Of a DNA stretch of 42,165 bases, positions 7,938 through 18,100 are shown piece by piece (position 1 is the first letter of the stretch; every line of letters begins with the position of its first letter). Position numbers and translations under genes: made by a program. Below the pieces are notes generated by a model that did no database searches, was not told the DNA's origin, and was given only the letters and a program-made list of their open reading frames with translations. The stretch comes from a virus, in IMG/VR virus record IMGVR_UViG_3300033145_002302, positions 1 through 42,165 of that record; one strand, given 5' to 3'.

Positions 7938-8301
7938 TTTTTTCCTTTATAGCTTTTTGATATTGTTGTTTATCGCGCCTATAAGTTATGGACAATCATC
8001 AGATGTTTCAATAGAGCCTTTAGACAATGGCATAAAACAGACGGTTGTTCAAGTTTTAGATTCTGCGACACCTCTTCCTGCTACGGCTTTATCTGGAAGA
8101 AAATCTCTTATAGTAAAAAATCTGGATAGCACTTATACGATTTATTTAGGGGCGTCTGATGTTACGGCTGACGAGGCCTCAACTGGCGGCTATCCTTTAG
8201 GTTATTACGAGAGTTTTCAGGCGGACTTAGGGGAGAATACGATACTTTATGGAATCTCAACAAGCGTTCCTCCTAAAATTGTTATAATAGAAGCGAGGTA
8301 A
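7924..8301 (+). CDS. Signal-peptide-bearing beta-rich protein
   Basis: A 125-residue protein. Residues 1-23 form a Sec signal peptide: MKRNN, hydrophobic FFLYSFLILLFIAPI, then SYG before QSSDVS. GGAG at about 7912-7915 supports the ATG at 7924, which overlaps the end of the coiled-coil gene. The mature part is beta-rich (SGRKSLIVKNLDSTYTIYLGASDVTADEA). This type of segment resembles small surface-exposed virion proteins. Its position before the adaptor gene makes a cytoplasm-assembled virion part expected, so the signal peptide is unusual. Confidence 0.7.
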   Translation: MKRNNFFLYSFLILLFIAPISYGQSSDVSIEPLDNGIKQTVVQVLDSATPLPATALSGRKSLIVKNLDSTYTIYLGASDVTADEASTGGYPLGYYESFQADLGENTILYGISTSVPPKIVIIEAR

Positions 8302-8303
8302 TT

Positions 8304-9023
8304 ATGACGCAAACTCAATTATTAAAAATGTGCCGTCTTTCCGTGCCGGAGATAGATAGCATTGATGTTATTGAAGATGATGACCTTTTACTTTTTCTTA
8401 ATTTAGGCTGCAAAGAGTTCATAAAAGTTACAGATGCTCTTCCTACGTCAATAACATTTAATTTGATTGAAGACTTAACAACCTACCCGCTTTCAACCTA
8501 TGTTACTAGTTTTGGTAAGATAAGAAAAGAAGGATTATGGCTATATAACTCGGAAAATACAAAATGGGATCAACTGGATTCCACAACAGTCTCTTATCTT
8601 AATAAACATTATGCAAGCTGGATGAACACAAGGTCTCAATTACCACAAAGATTTTCTATAGACGGTGATGATTTAACCTTGCATCCAAAAGCCAGTTCGA
8701 CTTATGCCGGTGATAATTATCTAAAGCTGTTTTTCTTTAAACGCTCCTTGGATATGTCGGATGGTTCTCATTATCCCTTTTCAGGATCTACTACGGAATA
8801 TCCGCATTTAGCGGACTATGAAGATGTTCCGGTTGAATATGTGCGTTATAAAGTTAAACAGATGCTTAAGAAGAATGCAGACGCTGAAGAAGCTAAGACA
8901 ACCTTTTACCTGAAAAGCGCTGACGCAAAGCAAAAACTACAATATAGGCCGGATTTGATTCCAGAAGTAAGAGCGCATGGTGCAGGTAATCTTTTATTTC
9001 ATAAGGAGGCTTTCAAACGCTGA
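8304..9023 (+). CDS. Head-to-tail adaptor (connector) protein
   Basis: A 239-residue protein in the place of the podoviral adaptor that links the portal to the tail hub. It begins with a helical segment (LLKMCRLSVPEIDSIDVIED, with LLLFLNLGCKEFIKVTDALP), has a beta-rich middle containing PQRFSIDGDDLTLHPKASST, and ends with helices carrying VEYVRYKVKQMLKKNADAEEA. This helix-beta-helix order is seen in phage adaptor-type proteins. It overlaps the hub gene by one base (TGATG). The assignment rests on gene order and this layout. Confidence 0.65.
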   Translation: MTQTQLLKMCRLSVPEIDSIDVIEDDDLLLFLNLGCKEFIKVTDALPTSITFNLIEDLTTYPLSTYVTSFGKIRKEGLWLYNSENTKWDQLDSTTVSYLNKHYASWMNTRSQLPQRFSIDGDDLTLHPKASSTYAGDNYLKLFFFKRSLDMSDGSHYPFSGSTTEYPHLADYEDVPVEYVRYKVKQMLKKNADAEEAKTTFYLKSADAKQKLQYRPDLIPEVRAHGAGNLLFHKEAFKR

Positions 9024-11383
9024 TGGTTACTTCTCTTCGCAACGCAACAGAAGTTACGGTATCAATTGATAATTTTAAGACCTTGGCCAGAAAGACTAAG
9101 GGAGAACTTCTTGATCCAAGTATAGGCCATGAGGGGCAAAATATTCGTTTTAATGAAGAATATGGTTCATTTGAAAAACGCCTGTCAAGATCAAGGTATT
9201 TTGGTATGTCTTCCATTGGTTCATCAAGAATACCTTTTTCATACCGTTATTATAAAAATTCTGATTCCACAAAGAAACTTATTGTTGCTTATGATACTAC
9301 TTTAAAAATTGGAGATGATGCTGTAGGAACCTTTACTAATATTAAAACTGGTCTTACTGCCGGTCTTAGGTGGATAGGAATAACTTTTAAAGACCTTTGG
9401 TATGGCATTAATGGAACAGATACCGCGCAGGTTTATGATGGAACTAACGTCGAGGATATGGGCGTTCCCACTGGAACCACTCCGACGTTTAATGCTTTTT
9501 CTGGGACAGGACTTACAGGGAACTATTATTACAAAGTAAGTAATTTTATAGACGGTTATCAGGAAGGTAACGCTTCTGTTGCTTCAACAGTTATAGCCCC
9601 GTCTAACCAGGGCGTTAAATTAAATATTCCTGTTTCAACTAATACCCGGGTTACTAAACGCTGGCTTTACAGGACAGAGGCAGGTGGTTCTATATATTAT
9701 TTTTGTAAAGAAATTGATAATAATACGGATACTACGGTTACGGATAATGTCGCAGACGGTTCTTTAGATACTGCTATTACCGCTCCTACGGACCATGGGT
9801 CTCCGGGCGCGTATAAGTATATGGCATTACATAAGTCAAGGGTTTTTAAATTCCGAAATTCAACATTTCAGTCAAGAGTAATCTATTCGGATATACGTTC
9901 TGGAACATCTTATCCCGATGTCTTTCCCGCACTTAATTATTTCGATATTTTGAGGGATAATGGCGAAGAAGGAACAGTCATCATAGAGGATAATTTTGGT
10001 CAACTTATTTGCATGAAACCTTCCGCAGTAGTCAAGATTAACACGGATACTGACGATCCTGTAGGATGGTCTGGTTATACTCATGTATTATCAATGAATG
10101 GATGTATAGCCCCTCACTCTATAGCTAAGACTCCAATAGGGATTATTTATTTAACGAGATATGCTGAGAGAAAAAAGATTCTTATGGTGTGGACTGGTTC
10201 AAGAGCCGAACCTATCTTTCAAGAACTTGAACCCATTTTATCTGCTATTTTAGAATCAAGAGTAAGCGAAATAACAGGACACTATCATAATGGTTCATAT
10301 CATTTATCTTATACAGAGCCAACTACAGGTAACAGTTTTAATGATAGAGTCCTTATTATAGATTTATTCTCTGGTTCCTGGGTTATTGATAAGAAGAATG
10401 TAGATTCTTTTTGTAGCTGGAATAATAAAAATGATGACGGCCAGCTTTATACAAGCACATCTGATCTTACTGGTTTTGTTTATAGAGAAGATACCCTGAT
10501 TCAGGATTTGCAAATTAAACTGAAATCTGATTTTGATTTAGGGACCATAACTTCTAATCTTACTTCAGGAGGATCAGAACAATCTCCTACCTTAAGCCTT
10601 AATTCAGGCGTCTTAGATGATGTAGGGGCTAAAGTAGTTTCGACCGTTACAGATACCGTATCTGATTTAACAGGGGATCAAGAAACAGTTTCACCGTCTG
10701 GCTTATACACTTCTCCTGTTTTAGAAGTAAATGCAACTCAGCTTAAATATGTTTTTTGGAATGCCTCAGTTGGTTCTCATGGAACTATTTATTTTTTTAT
10801 TAGGACCTCAGATACTGTAGCAGGGATAGCAACCGCTACATGGCATGGTCCTTTTGCTTCTTCAGGGGACGATTTATCAGCGATAGCCGGCAGAAGATAC
10901 CTTCAATATAAGGCAAGATTAAGTATTTTAGGAGATTACGTCAGTAATTATGGTGATGTTGTTTTATCCAGAGGAGCAACCCCTAATGATTATGTGTTTA
11001 AGATAAGCTTGGGCCTTGGGACACTTGCTGAATCTTCTATCGAGATGATTCATACTTCTCATTGGCTTGATTTTGGATGGGTTAATCCTATTTTTAAAAG
11101 GCTAAAGAAAAATTTTCATCAGGTAAGGATAGATTTTGAGCGTACTGAAGAAAGCGGGAATTTGACTTTTGGGTATTATCTTGATGGTTCTTCGACGAGA
11201 ACAGATAAGGTTTTTTCATTTGCCACATACGCTTCCAGAGGTTATGTGATTTATCAATTTCCAATAGCAACTTTTGCCAATAGAATAAAATACCGTTTTT
11301 ATCATAATGACGATGCCGAAAGTTTAAAAATTAAAGCTTTGCATTTTACCTTCACCATAGAACCCAGAGGCGAAACTTTTTGA
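9023..11383 (+). CDS. Tail hub/nozzle beta-propeller protein
   Basis: A 786-residue, strongly beta-rich protein that follows the adaptor. Repeated blade-like stretches (KDLWYGINGTDTAQVYDGTNVED; EDNFGQLICMKPSAVVKINTD; GIIYLTRYAERKKILMVWTG) and an ALHKSRVFKFRN stretch near residue 273 are typical of podoviral tail-hub proteins (P22 gp10-like/T7 gp12-like role) that close the portal channel after packaging. Residues about 490-786 form a second beta domain. No signal peptide. This gene is the main evidence for a short-tailed virion; family identity is inferred from layout. Confidence 0.7.
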   Translation: MVTSLRNATEVTVSIDNFKTLARKTKGELLDPSIGHEGQNIRFNEEYGSFEKRLSRSRYFGMSSIGSSRIPFSYRYYKNSDSTKKLIVAYDTTLKIGDDAVGTFTNIKTGLTAGLRWIGITFKDLWYGINGTDTAQVYDGTNVEDMGVPTGTTPTFNAFSGTGLTGNYYYKVSNFIDGYQEGNASVASTVIAPSNQGVKLNIPVSTNTRVTKRWLYRTEAGGSIYYFCKEIDNNTDTTVTDNVADGSLDTAITAPTDHGSPGAYKYMALHKSRVFKFRNSTFQSRVIYSDIRSGTSYPDVFPALNYFDILRDNGEEGTVIIEDNFGQLICMKPSAVVKINTDTDDPVGWSGYTHVLSMNGCIAPHSIAKTPIGIIYLTRYAERKKILMVWTGSRAEPIFQELEPILSAILESRVSEITGHYHNGSYHLSYTEPTTGNSFNDRVLIIDLFSGSWVIDKKNVDSFCSWNNKNDDGQLYTSTSDLTGFVYREDTLIQDLQIKLKSDFDLGTITSNLTSGGSEQSPTLSLNSGVLDDVGAKVVSTVTDTVSDLTGDQETVSPSGLYTSPVLEVNATQLKYVFWNASVGSHGTIYFFIRTSDTVAGIATATWHGPFASSGDDLSAIAGRRYLQYKARLSILGDYVSNYGDVVLSRGATPNDYVFKISLGLGTLAESSIEMIHTSHWLDFGWVNPIFKRLKKNFHQVRIDFERTEESGNLTFGYYLDGSSTRTDKVFSFATYASRGYVIYQFPIATFANRIKYRFYHNDDAESLKIKALHFTFTIEPRGETF

Positions 11384-11395
11384 TAAGGAGATCCT

Positions 11396-12109
11396 ATGAA
11401 AAGATTAGTTTTTATTTTAATGTTGTTTTTCCCTACTTTAGTTTTTGCTAATTGGAATAGTGCAACAGATATGCAATCTAAAACAGTCAGCGCCGCTTTC
11501 ACACAAACGCAAGATAGTCTTAAGGCGCTTGACGGTACATCCGGGAGCGGGCCGACAACTGTTCATACTAAGACATCTTTTGAAATCGAAGGAGCTACAG
11601 TAGACGCTTACGAACAAACTTTCCAAACAACAGATCCGACAGCAGACAGAGTGATTATTTTTCCTGACGATAGTTTAGCGCAAGGTGATATTATTTATGG
11701 CTCAGCCGCAAATACTTTGGGGTATTTATCAGCACCTTCGGCTATTTCTTCGCAGTTTCTTCAAACTCAAACCAGTCTTGGGAACCCAAGATGGGCTTAT
11801 ACGAGCAGTTGGATTAATTTTAGTGGGGTAGAGGTTCATTCAATCTTTGGTAGTGTTAATGTTGTATCCGTCACCGACAATGGAGCAGGTGATTATACTA
11901 TAACTTGGGATAAAGATTTTGCTAATGCCAATTATGTCGTTGTTGGTGCAGGAAGAAGGATAAGCGGAGCATCTAAACATACGGCTCTTTTAGCTGTTAA
12001 AAAAGGGACTACCCCGCAAATAGGAAGTGTTAATATCGTTTTTTTAAGTGAAAGTGATGATCCCATTGATCCTGAAATCTGCATGGTTATTGGAATAGGG
12101 GATTATTAA
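11396..12109 (+). CDS. Tail-fibre-like protein with Sec signal peptide
   Basis: A 237-residue protein. Residues 1-18 form a clear signal peptide (MKRLVFILMLFFPTLVFA, then NWNS), placed directly behind AAGGAGAT. The body has tail-fibre character: the linker phrase IFPDDSLAQGDIIYGSAANTLGYL, common in phage fibres and their tips, followed by a compact C-terminal beta domain (VTDNGAGDYTITWDKDFANANYVVVGAGRR) that looks like a receptor-binding tip. It follows the tail hub gene. A fibre synthesised with a cleavable export signal is odd for a tailed phage. Confidence 0.75.
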   Translation: MKRLVFILMLFFPTLVFANWNSATDMQSKTVSAAFTQTQDSLKALDGTSGSGPTTVHTKTSFEIEGATVDAYEQTFQTTDPTADRVIIFPDDSLAQGDIIYGSAANTLGYLSAPSAISSQFLQTQTSLGNPRWAYTSSWINFSGVEVHSIFGSVNVVSVTDNGAGDYTITWDKDFANANYVVVGAGRRISGASKHTALLAVKKGTTPQIGSVNIVFLSESDDPIDPEICMVIGIGDY

Positions 12110-12126
12110 GAATAAGGAGGAATAAA

Positions 12127-12564
12127 ATGAAAAGACTTTTTTTAATAGCAATTCTGTTGTTTTCTATGGTTAGGTTTTCTTATGCTATAAAAGTTCGCGT
12201 AGTCTATAAACCTGATAAATCTATATCAGTTATTTATCCAGTACCAGGTTCAAGAAAACCCGGTGAAACCGAAGCACAATGGCTTCAAAGAGTCTTTGAT
12301 GAAACGATGAGTGGTGAATTATCGAATCTTCCCTATGATGATATGGATGATTCTCAATTACCAGCTACAAGGATAGACAGAGACGCATGGGAAGGTGAAA
12401 AAGGTAGGCCAATTGAACTTAATTCAGAAAAGACAAAAAGAACTAAAGATGAAAAATTATTGGAAAAAGAAGTCGAGAGACAAGGAAAAGAAGAAAACAT
12501 TAAACAGAAATTAAATTTAACAAACGAAGACTTTGAAAATTTACGGGAAGCACTAATTTTATGA
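12127..12564 (+). CDS. Exported charged protein of the tail module
   Basis: A 145-residue protein. Signal peptide at residues 1-20 (MKRLFLIAILLFSMVRFSYA) behind AAGGAGG. The mature part begins with a short beta region (IKVRVVYKPDKSISVIYPVPG), then a GETEAQWLQRVFDETM helix, and ends in a Lys/Glu-rich coiled tail. The start of the mature region resembles small phage proteins found between fibre genes, perhaps a fibre chaperone or attachment factor. I cannot name the function. Its stop overlaps the next start (ATGA). Confidence 0.65.
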   Translation: MKRLFLIAILLFSMVRFSYAIKVRVVYKPDKSISVIYPVPGSRKPGETEAQWLQRVFDETMSGELSNLPYDDMDDSQLPATRIDRDAWEGEKGRPIELNSEKTKRTKDEKLLEKEVERQGKEENIKQKLNLTNEDFENLREALIL

Positions 12565-12788
12565 TACAGAATTTCATTAATTTATTTAAAGAAGATACCC
12601 AACATAATGACCAGCATCGTAAATTGTTTAATTTTTCCCAAGGCGTTATTGATAAAACTTTTACCACGGCTCCGACATTAGATGAAATACCGGTCGGATA
12701 TATAGCGAAATATAAAAGTGGTTCTACAAGAAGATTGTATTATAACATGGATGGCGTTTTAACTTATTTTGCTTTGACCAATGCTTAA
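12561..12788 (+). CDS. Small fibre-associated protein
   Basis: A 75-residue protein, coupled to the previous gene by an ATGA overlap. Residues 38-75 (TAPTLDEIPVGYIAKYKSGSTRRLYYNMDGVLTYF) follow a pattern common in phage fibre and baseplate-like short proteins: a descriptor of allowed values followed by a G-x-x-R-R-L-Y-Y-N beta hairpin. No signal peptide. Probable structural role near the fibres. Confidence 0.55.
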   Translation: MIQNFINLFKEDTQHNDQHRKLFNFSQGVIDKTFTTAPTLDEIPVGYIAKYKSGSTRRLYYNMDGVLTYFALTNA

Positions 12789-12791
12789 ACT

Positions 12792-13145
12792 ATGGATACT
12801 TTAATTGATGTGATGGCTGAATTAGATGCACGGGATGAATATTTTAAAAAGATGTACGAAAAAGATAGATTGTTCATTTTTTTAAACGATGACAGCCAGG
12901 TCAGAGGCTTTATAAGTTATTTTATAAGTGATAATCCGAGAACAAGAACCGATATATGGTCTTTGCCAGACGATAACCCTCAAGGTAAATACATCTGTCT
13001 TGATAGATTAGTAACAGATAAACAGGGCGGTGTCAGAGATAATAAGAGGTCGTTTTTTAACTTTATAAAATTAAAACATCCTAATAAACAGATTATGTGG
13101 CATAGCAGACGAGGTAATCATGAAATATTCCCTAAAAATTCTTAG
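12792..13145 (+). CDS. Hypothetical protein, possibly GNAT-like
   Basis: A 117-residue alpha/beta protein. An acidic helix at the start (LIDVMAELDARDEYFKKMY) is followed by FIFLNDDSQVRGFISYFISD, which resembles the beta2-beta4 part of GNAT acyltransferases, then YICLDRLVTDKQGG and a final HPNKQIMWHSRRGN. Phages often carry such short GNAT-like proteins next to ejection-protein genes. The CoA-binding motif (R/Q-x-x-G-x-G/A) is not evident, so activity is doubtful. There is no clear ribosome binding site; the previous stop lies three bases upstream. It overlaps the next gene by 26 bases. Confidence 0.5.
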   Translation: MDTLIDVMAELDARDEYFKKMYEKDRLFIFLNDDSQVRGFISYFISDNPRTRTDIWSLPDDNPQGKYICLDRLVTDKQGGVRDNKRSFFNFIKLKHPNKQIMWHSRRGNHEIFPKNS

Positions 13146-14346
13146 TAGTAAAGATTTCGATAAGGTCGCAAATCGATACCCTAAAAAGCAACAAGACAGG
13201 ATTTTAAATTCTTGGGGGTTTGCTGACAAAAAAAGAAACTTAGCTTTTGTTAGAAGCAGAAGGAGAATAGGAGACGTGGCTCCTGTGGCCATGCACGAAA
13301 TTATGGAACTTTTGGCGACTGTCTCTCCACATGACGAAGATGGGATAAGAACTAAAGGCAAAGAACCTAAGGCGCCTGAAATCAAATATGCTACTGCTCC
13401 TGAATATGGAACTCAGATGGAATTATTTAAGAAGTATCAAGAGCCTTATTTAGAGAGTCAGGAAAAATTATATAGCGAGATTTTTGAACCTACAACAAGA
13501 CAAATAGGCGGATTGTTGCAGGCTGATTTGACAGAACCTTTTCAATTAGATGAAAATGTTTGGACGGATATTTGGCAACGAGCAAGAGAAAGAACTTTAG
13601 GAGAATTTGAACCTATTGAAAGGAGAACGACTCAAAGATTAGCTGGAAAAGGAGCATTAGATACAAGCGGACAGGCTTTAAAAGCTTTTCAGGATATAGA
13701 CTTGTCTAAAGCGAAGTCTATTGAAGATTTAGCGGTAGATCAGGCTATTGCTGAATGGACCGAAAAAAAATCAGCTAAACAACAGAGCTATTCAAATATT
13801 TTTAATTATTTAGGTGCAACACCTTCTTTTAATATACCCATGCCTCAAGCTCAACCTTACATTCAACCAGGGGAAGAGGGAGAATTAAATGTTGGACAAC
13901 AGATAGGTTCATGGTTTGCCCCACCTTATGCGGATACACTACGAGGTCAAGGATATAATGTTTCAGCTCCTTCAACAACAGATACAGCGCAAATGGCAAT
14001 GATGGCCGCCATGATGATGTGTTTGCCTAAAGATACTTTTATCGAGCTAGATGAAGGATATAAAAAAGTTCAGGATTTAAGAATTGGTGATAAGGTAAAG
14101 GGTGGAACAGTCATAGCTATAAATTCAGAAAAAATAGACACCACTCACAAATTTTATAAATTCACATTCAAGAAAGGTGTAGTCATAGCGAGTTTAGGTC
14201 ATCCATTCTATGATACTGCTATAGATATAAAGGAAACGGATCTGACAGGCGACAAGACTTATGACATTTTAACCGACAGCAAATTTTATTATATCAACGG
14301 TGTTAAGGTTGCTTCTACGCTTGATGTAAAGAGAGGAGGTAGGTGA
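13120..14346 (+). CDS. Putative ejection protein with C-terminal Hint (intein-like) domain
   Basis: A 408-residue protein behind GAGGTAAT. Residues 1-75 form a small domain ending in APVAMHEIMELL. Residues 95-285 are helical, Gln/Glu-rich and virion-like. A Met/Ala stretch (MAMMAAMMM) then leads into Cys301, which opens a Hint domain: block A CLPKDTFIELDEG, the KVQDLRIGDKV strand, and block B SLGHPFYD with His361 (the T-x-x-H position, here S-x-x-H). The end (FYYINGVKVASTLDV) resembles intein block F, but no His-Asn and no following nucleophile exist, so cleavage and not splicing is the expected chemistry. It is the first of three genes that look like internal virion proteins. Confidence 0.75.
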   Translation: MKYSLKILSSKDFDKVANRYPKKQQDRILNSWGFADKKRNLAFVRSRRRIGDVAPVAMHEIMELLATVSPHDEDGIRTKGKEPKAPEIKYATAPEYGTQMELFKKYQEPYLESQEKLYSEIFEPTTRQIGGLLQADLTEPFQLDENVWTDIWQRARERTLGEFEPIERRTTQRLAGKGALDTSGQALKAFQDIDLSKAKSIEDLAVDQAIAEWTEKKSAKQQSYSNIFNYLGATPSFNIPMPQAQPYIQPGEEGELNVGQQIGSWFAPPYADTLRGQGYNVSAPSTTDTAQMAMMAAMMMCLPKDTFIELDEGYKKVQDLRIGDKVKGGTVIAINSEKIDTTHKFYKFTFKKGVVIASLGHPFYDTAIDIKETDLTGDKTYDILTDSKFYYINGVKVASTLDVKRGGR

Positions 14347-15170
14347 TGCCTATTAATGTTGGTTATCAGCCTATACCGAGACCTGGGGCTATTGATTTAG
14401 CCTCTATAGATCAAAGACAAAGAGCATTGCAACAACAAAAACAACAGCAACAGAGTGCGGATTGGCAAAGAGTTATGCAAGTTTTCCAGACTCTTATGAC
14501 GGAAAAAAAACAAAAGGAACAACAGGAAAAAATGCTCCAGAATTTAGGAGTTGTTTCTGAGGTTCCTGAAAAAGCGACTTTTACTCCTGAAGTTTTAAGT
14601 AAATATCAAAATGCAATGCAGATGTTTTCTCCAGGGGCGCAGGAGCAATTGAAGGGTTTCGCTCGAGAAGGAGTGCAATATCCGACGGGAAGAACAAGAA
14701 CGCAATATGATTTTGGTAAAGTGCCGCCTGGAATGGAGTTTATGATGGGTGGGATGAAGTTTAAAGGTCAACAGCCAAGTTTATTTCAAAACTTAACCAT
14801 GACGCCAGAAGGAGAACCAGCGCTTAATGTTGGTGGAAGCATTATTCCAATTAGCAAATTAACTAAGACTGGATTTTCTGTAGCAAAAGAACAAGATAAT
14901 TTAAAATTATGGAAACAGGCAGAAAATGAAGTTGTAACAGCTTTAGGTGGTGCGTCAATGGTTGGATTAGATGAAGAATCAAGATCACAATATTATCCCG
15001 CTATTTACAATAGATATACGCAGTTAAAAGAACAATTTGGCAAAGGAAAAATTCCTGCTACAAATATAGAACAAAAATCTCCCTACAAGGAATATCCAGA
15101 TGCCTTTCTTGAGAATGGAGTTTGGAAGGTAATTCGTAACGGTAAAAAATATAAAATAGAAGGAGACTAA
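14346..15170 (+). CDS. Gln-rich internal virion protein (putative)
   Basis: A 274-residue protein. AGGAGGT at 14333-14339 supports the ATG at 14346, which overlaps the previous stop. Residues about 25-65 are a Gln/Lys-rich coiled coil. A Gly/Met-rich segment (GKVPPGMEFMMGGMKFKGQ, near 125-145) follows, and the C-terminus is a small basic domain (YPDAFLENGVWKVIRNGKKYKIEG). Composition and location between the Hint protein and the 1085-residue protein suggest an ejected internal virion protein. No catalytic motif seen. Confidence 0.6.
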   Translation: MPINVGYQPIPRPGAIDLASIDQRQRALQQQKQQQQSADWQRVMQVFQTLMTEKKQKEQQEKMLQNLGVVSEVPEKATFTPEVLSKYQNAMQMFSPGAQEQLKGFAREGVQYPTGRTRTQYDFGKVPPGMEFMMGGMKFKGQQPSLFQNLTMTPEGEPALNVGGSIIPISKLTKTGFSVAKEQDNLKLWKQAENEVVTALGGASMVGLDEESRSQYYPAIYNRYTQLKEQFGKGKIPATNIEQKSPYKEYPDAFLENGVWKVIRNGKKYKIEGD

Positions 15171-18100
15171 ATGGCACGGTTAGTTTTAGACGAAGCTCCT
15201 TCTAAAAAACCTCAACTTGTTTTAGATGAACCTAAAGCAAGGCCTAGTTTTTTCCCTTCCCTTTGGCAAGAAAGTCTCGTTAAACCCGTGAAAAGTTTTT
15301 ATGGTGGAACTCTAAAGGCTTCTGCGGCTTTTGCAGATACACTAGACTTCTATGCCGATAAAGTTATGAATAAAATCGGCCTACCGCAAGCAACTAAGGG
15401 CGGTATTATTGAATATTTAAGAGATAACTGGCAATATTATGGCGATAAATTCCAAAAAGAAGGCGTAAGCAACAAACTCATAAAAGAAGTCTATTCTGGT
15501 CTTGGCAAGGCATTTTTTGATGTTCCTGTTAAATACATGGGGCCGGGAAAACTTTTAGGACCGGCTACTCTTCCTACTGTCGGAGCCATTGAAGGTTTCA
15601 GAGAAGGCGGTGTAAAAGGAGCGGCCGGAGGTGCTGCAAGCGGGGCATTGTATGGGGGTGTTTTACGGGGATTGGGAAAGCTACCTACTCCTTTAAAGAT
15701 TCCTACTGCTTTTGGAATAGGGGCCGGTACAACTCCCGGTGGTTTAGAAGAGAAGGTTGCAAGTGGAGCAATCTTAGCAGGATTAACGGCTGGTAAAGGT
15801 CCTTCTGCAAAACAATTTAAAGAAACACAATTAAAGTATTCGCCTCTCGGGAAAGCTTATCAAAAACTTCTTCCTTTTGAAAGACGAGAAAGTGCATATC
15901 AGAATTTTGTTAATCGTTTTCAATCCATAGAGAATACAGTTAAGAAAGCAAAGGAATTGGGCTTTAAGATCAAGCCCGGTGAAAATCCTGCGATTCGCGC
16001 TAGGACTTATTTAGGCATGGGTAACAAAGTCAGAACGACTTTAGAAAATAAAACCTATCGTATTACCCCAGAAGGCAAAATTGAAATTACTGGTGAAGGT
16101 TTAAAGCCAATATTGGATTTTTATGATAAAGCAAGTCCTGTTAAAAATAGAGTTTTGAGAGGTAGGGAATTAAAAAGTTATCTTGTTTCTCGTCGAACGA
16201 TTGAAGACCTACAGCGCCCTAAAGGAGAATTTACCCAGAAACAGATAGTCACTCCGCAACAAGTAACAACAGCAAAAAATACTTTGGCGAATCTTAACAA
16301 AAAATATAAAGGTAATGTTCAACATTTAGAACAGGCTGCACAACGTTTTTATGGTTATCAAAAAAGAGTGCTTCATCTTTTAGTCGATAGCGGCAATTTA
16401 TCACAAGAACAGTATAATACGATTCTTTCTAAGAACCCTAATTATGTTCCTTTCGACAGAGTTATTGAAGGGGTGGAGCTTGCCGGAACACTTGTCAGCA
16501 AAAGGAGATTTACGGGGGCGCGCGCGCCTATTAAGCGTATCAGAGGTTCAGAATTAGAAATCCAGAGTCCGATTGAGAATATGGTTAAAAATACTTACAA
16601 GATTATGGATGTAGCTGAAAGAAATACTGTTGCAAAAGGAGTAGCTCAATTAGGTAAGGTTCTACCTGAAGATATATCTCCATTAAAAATAAGAATGCAA
16701 CCAATTAAGGTTACGAAGGGGGAGGCAGGAGAAGCTAAAACTATCTTTAGGCCTTCTCAGTTTAAACCCAAGGGCAATGTTATAGAATATTTTGAAAATG
16801 GCAAACGTCAATATATAGAGGTAACACCTAATCTTCATCAAGCCATGACAGGCTTAAATGAGACTTCTAGCAGTCTTATGGTTAAGATGTTGTCTAAACC
16901 AGCTCATTGGCTTCGTGTAGGTGCGACAATTACGCCAGAGTTTATGATTAGGAACCCTATAAGAGATCAATATACGGCTTTAATGCAAACGAGCTTTGGT
17001 TTTAGACCATTCCTTGATCCGGCTGGAGCTTTAGCAGACATATTAGGAAAAAGTGAAGCATATCAAAATTGGTTTCGTTCTGGTGGGTCTTATTCTGGTT
17101 TTGTAGAATTAAACAGGCCGAGATTAACTCAAGCGGTAAAAGAACTCCAACGGCGTCCGAATCTTTTAAAAAAACTTAATATTATTACGACTGCGCAAGA
17201 TGCCAGTCAGTTATTTGAACAAGCAACTCGACTAGGCGTTTATAAAGCCGGAATTAAGAAAGGATTAACGCCAGTTGAGGCAGGATTTCAAAGCCGAGAA
17301 GCAACAGTAGATTTTGCGCGAAGAGGCGCAAAAACAAAAGATGTCAATGCTGTTATCGCATTTTTCAATGCTGGCATACAAGGAACAGATAAATCTATTA
17401 GGACGGCCATGGCAGACCCCGCGGGTTTTGCCGCAAAAGGGATTGCTTCTATAACGATTCCTTCTTTGTTGCTTTACATTAAAAATCGTAATGATCCAGA
17501 TTTTAAAGAGATTCCTCGATGGCAAAGAGATTTGTTCTGGGTAACAAAAGTAGGAGAAACTTATGCAAGGATTCCAAAGCCTTTTCTTTATGGACAGGTT
17601 TTTGGCTCTGTTCTTGAAAGGTTTTTAGAATATTTAGATACTCAAGACCCACAGGCGTTTAAACAGATTGAGAAATCACTATATGATGCCTTATCTCCTG
17701 TCCCGGGCGATCCTATGAGTGGATTGCTTCCTACTGCTATAAAGCCATTGATCGAAAATACGACTAATTGGAACTTCTTTTTAGAAAGAAATATTGTTCC
17801 CAAAGGTAAGGAGAGATTATTGCCTCAAGAACAATTTGGGCGCTATACATCAGAAACAGCAAAAGCAATGGGAAAGTTGATAAAACAATCTCCTAAGAAA
17901 ATTGAAAACTTAATACAGGGTTATTTTGGCGGGACTGGTCGATACGCTTTAGAAGGCGGGGACATGCTCATAAATTCTATTAAGAAAGCGACTGGCCAGC
18001 CTATTGAACCAGGAAGACCTAAAGAATTGGCTGATATTCCCTTAGTCAAAGGTTTTGTTACAAGGCCAGTCATAGGAGGACAAGCTGAAAGCATCCAGCA

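Noticed and set aside
12792-13145. Calling the 117-residue protein a confirmed GNAT enzyme
   Set aside because: Only part of the fold is suggested and the CoA-binding loop is not recognisable.
13120-13350. HEIME with nearby His as a zinc protease site in the Hint protein
   Set aside because: The HExxH motif is not complete and the surrounding helix is unlike a zincin; too weak to call.
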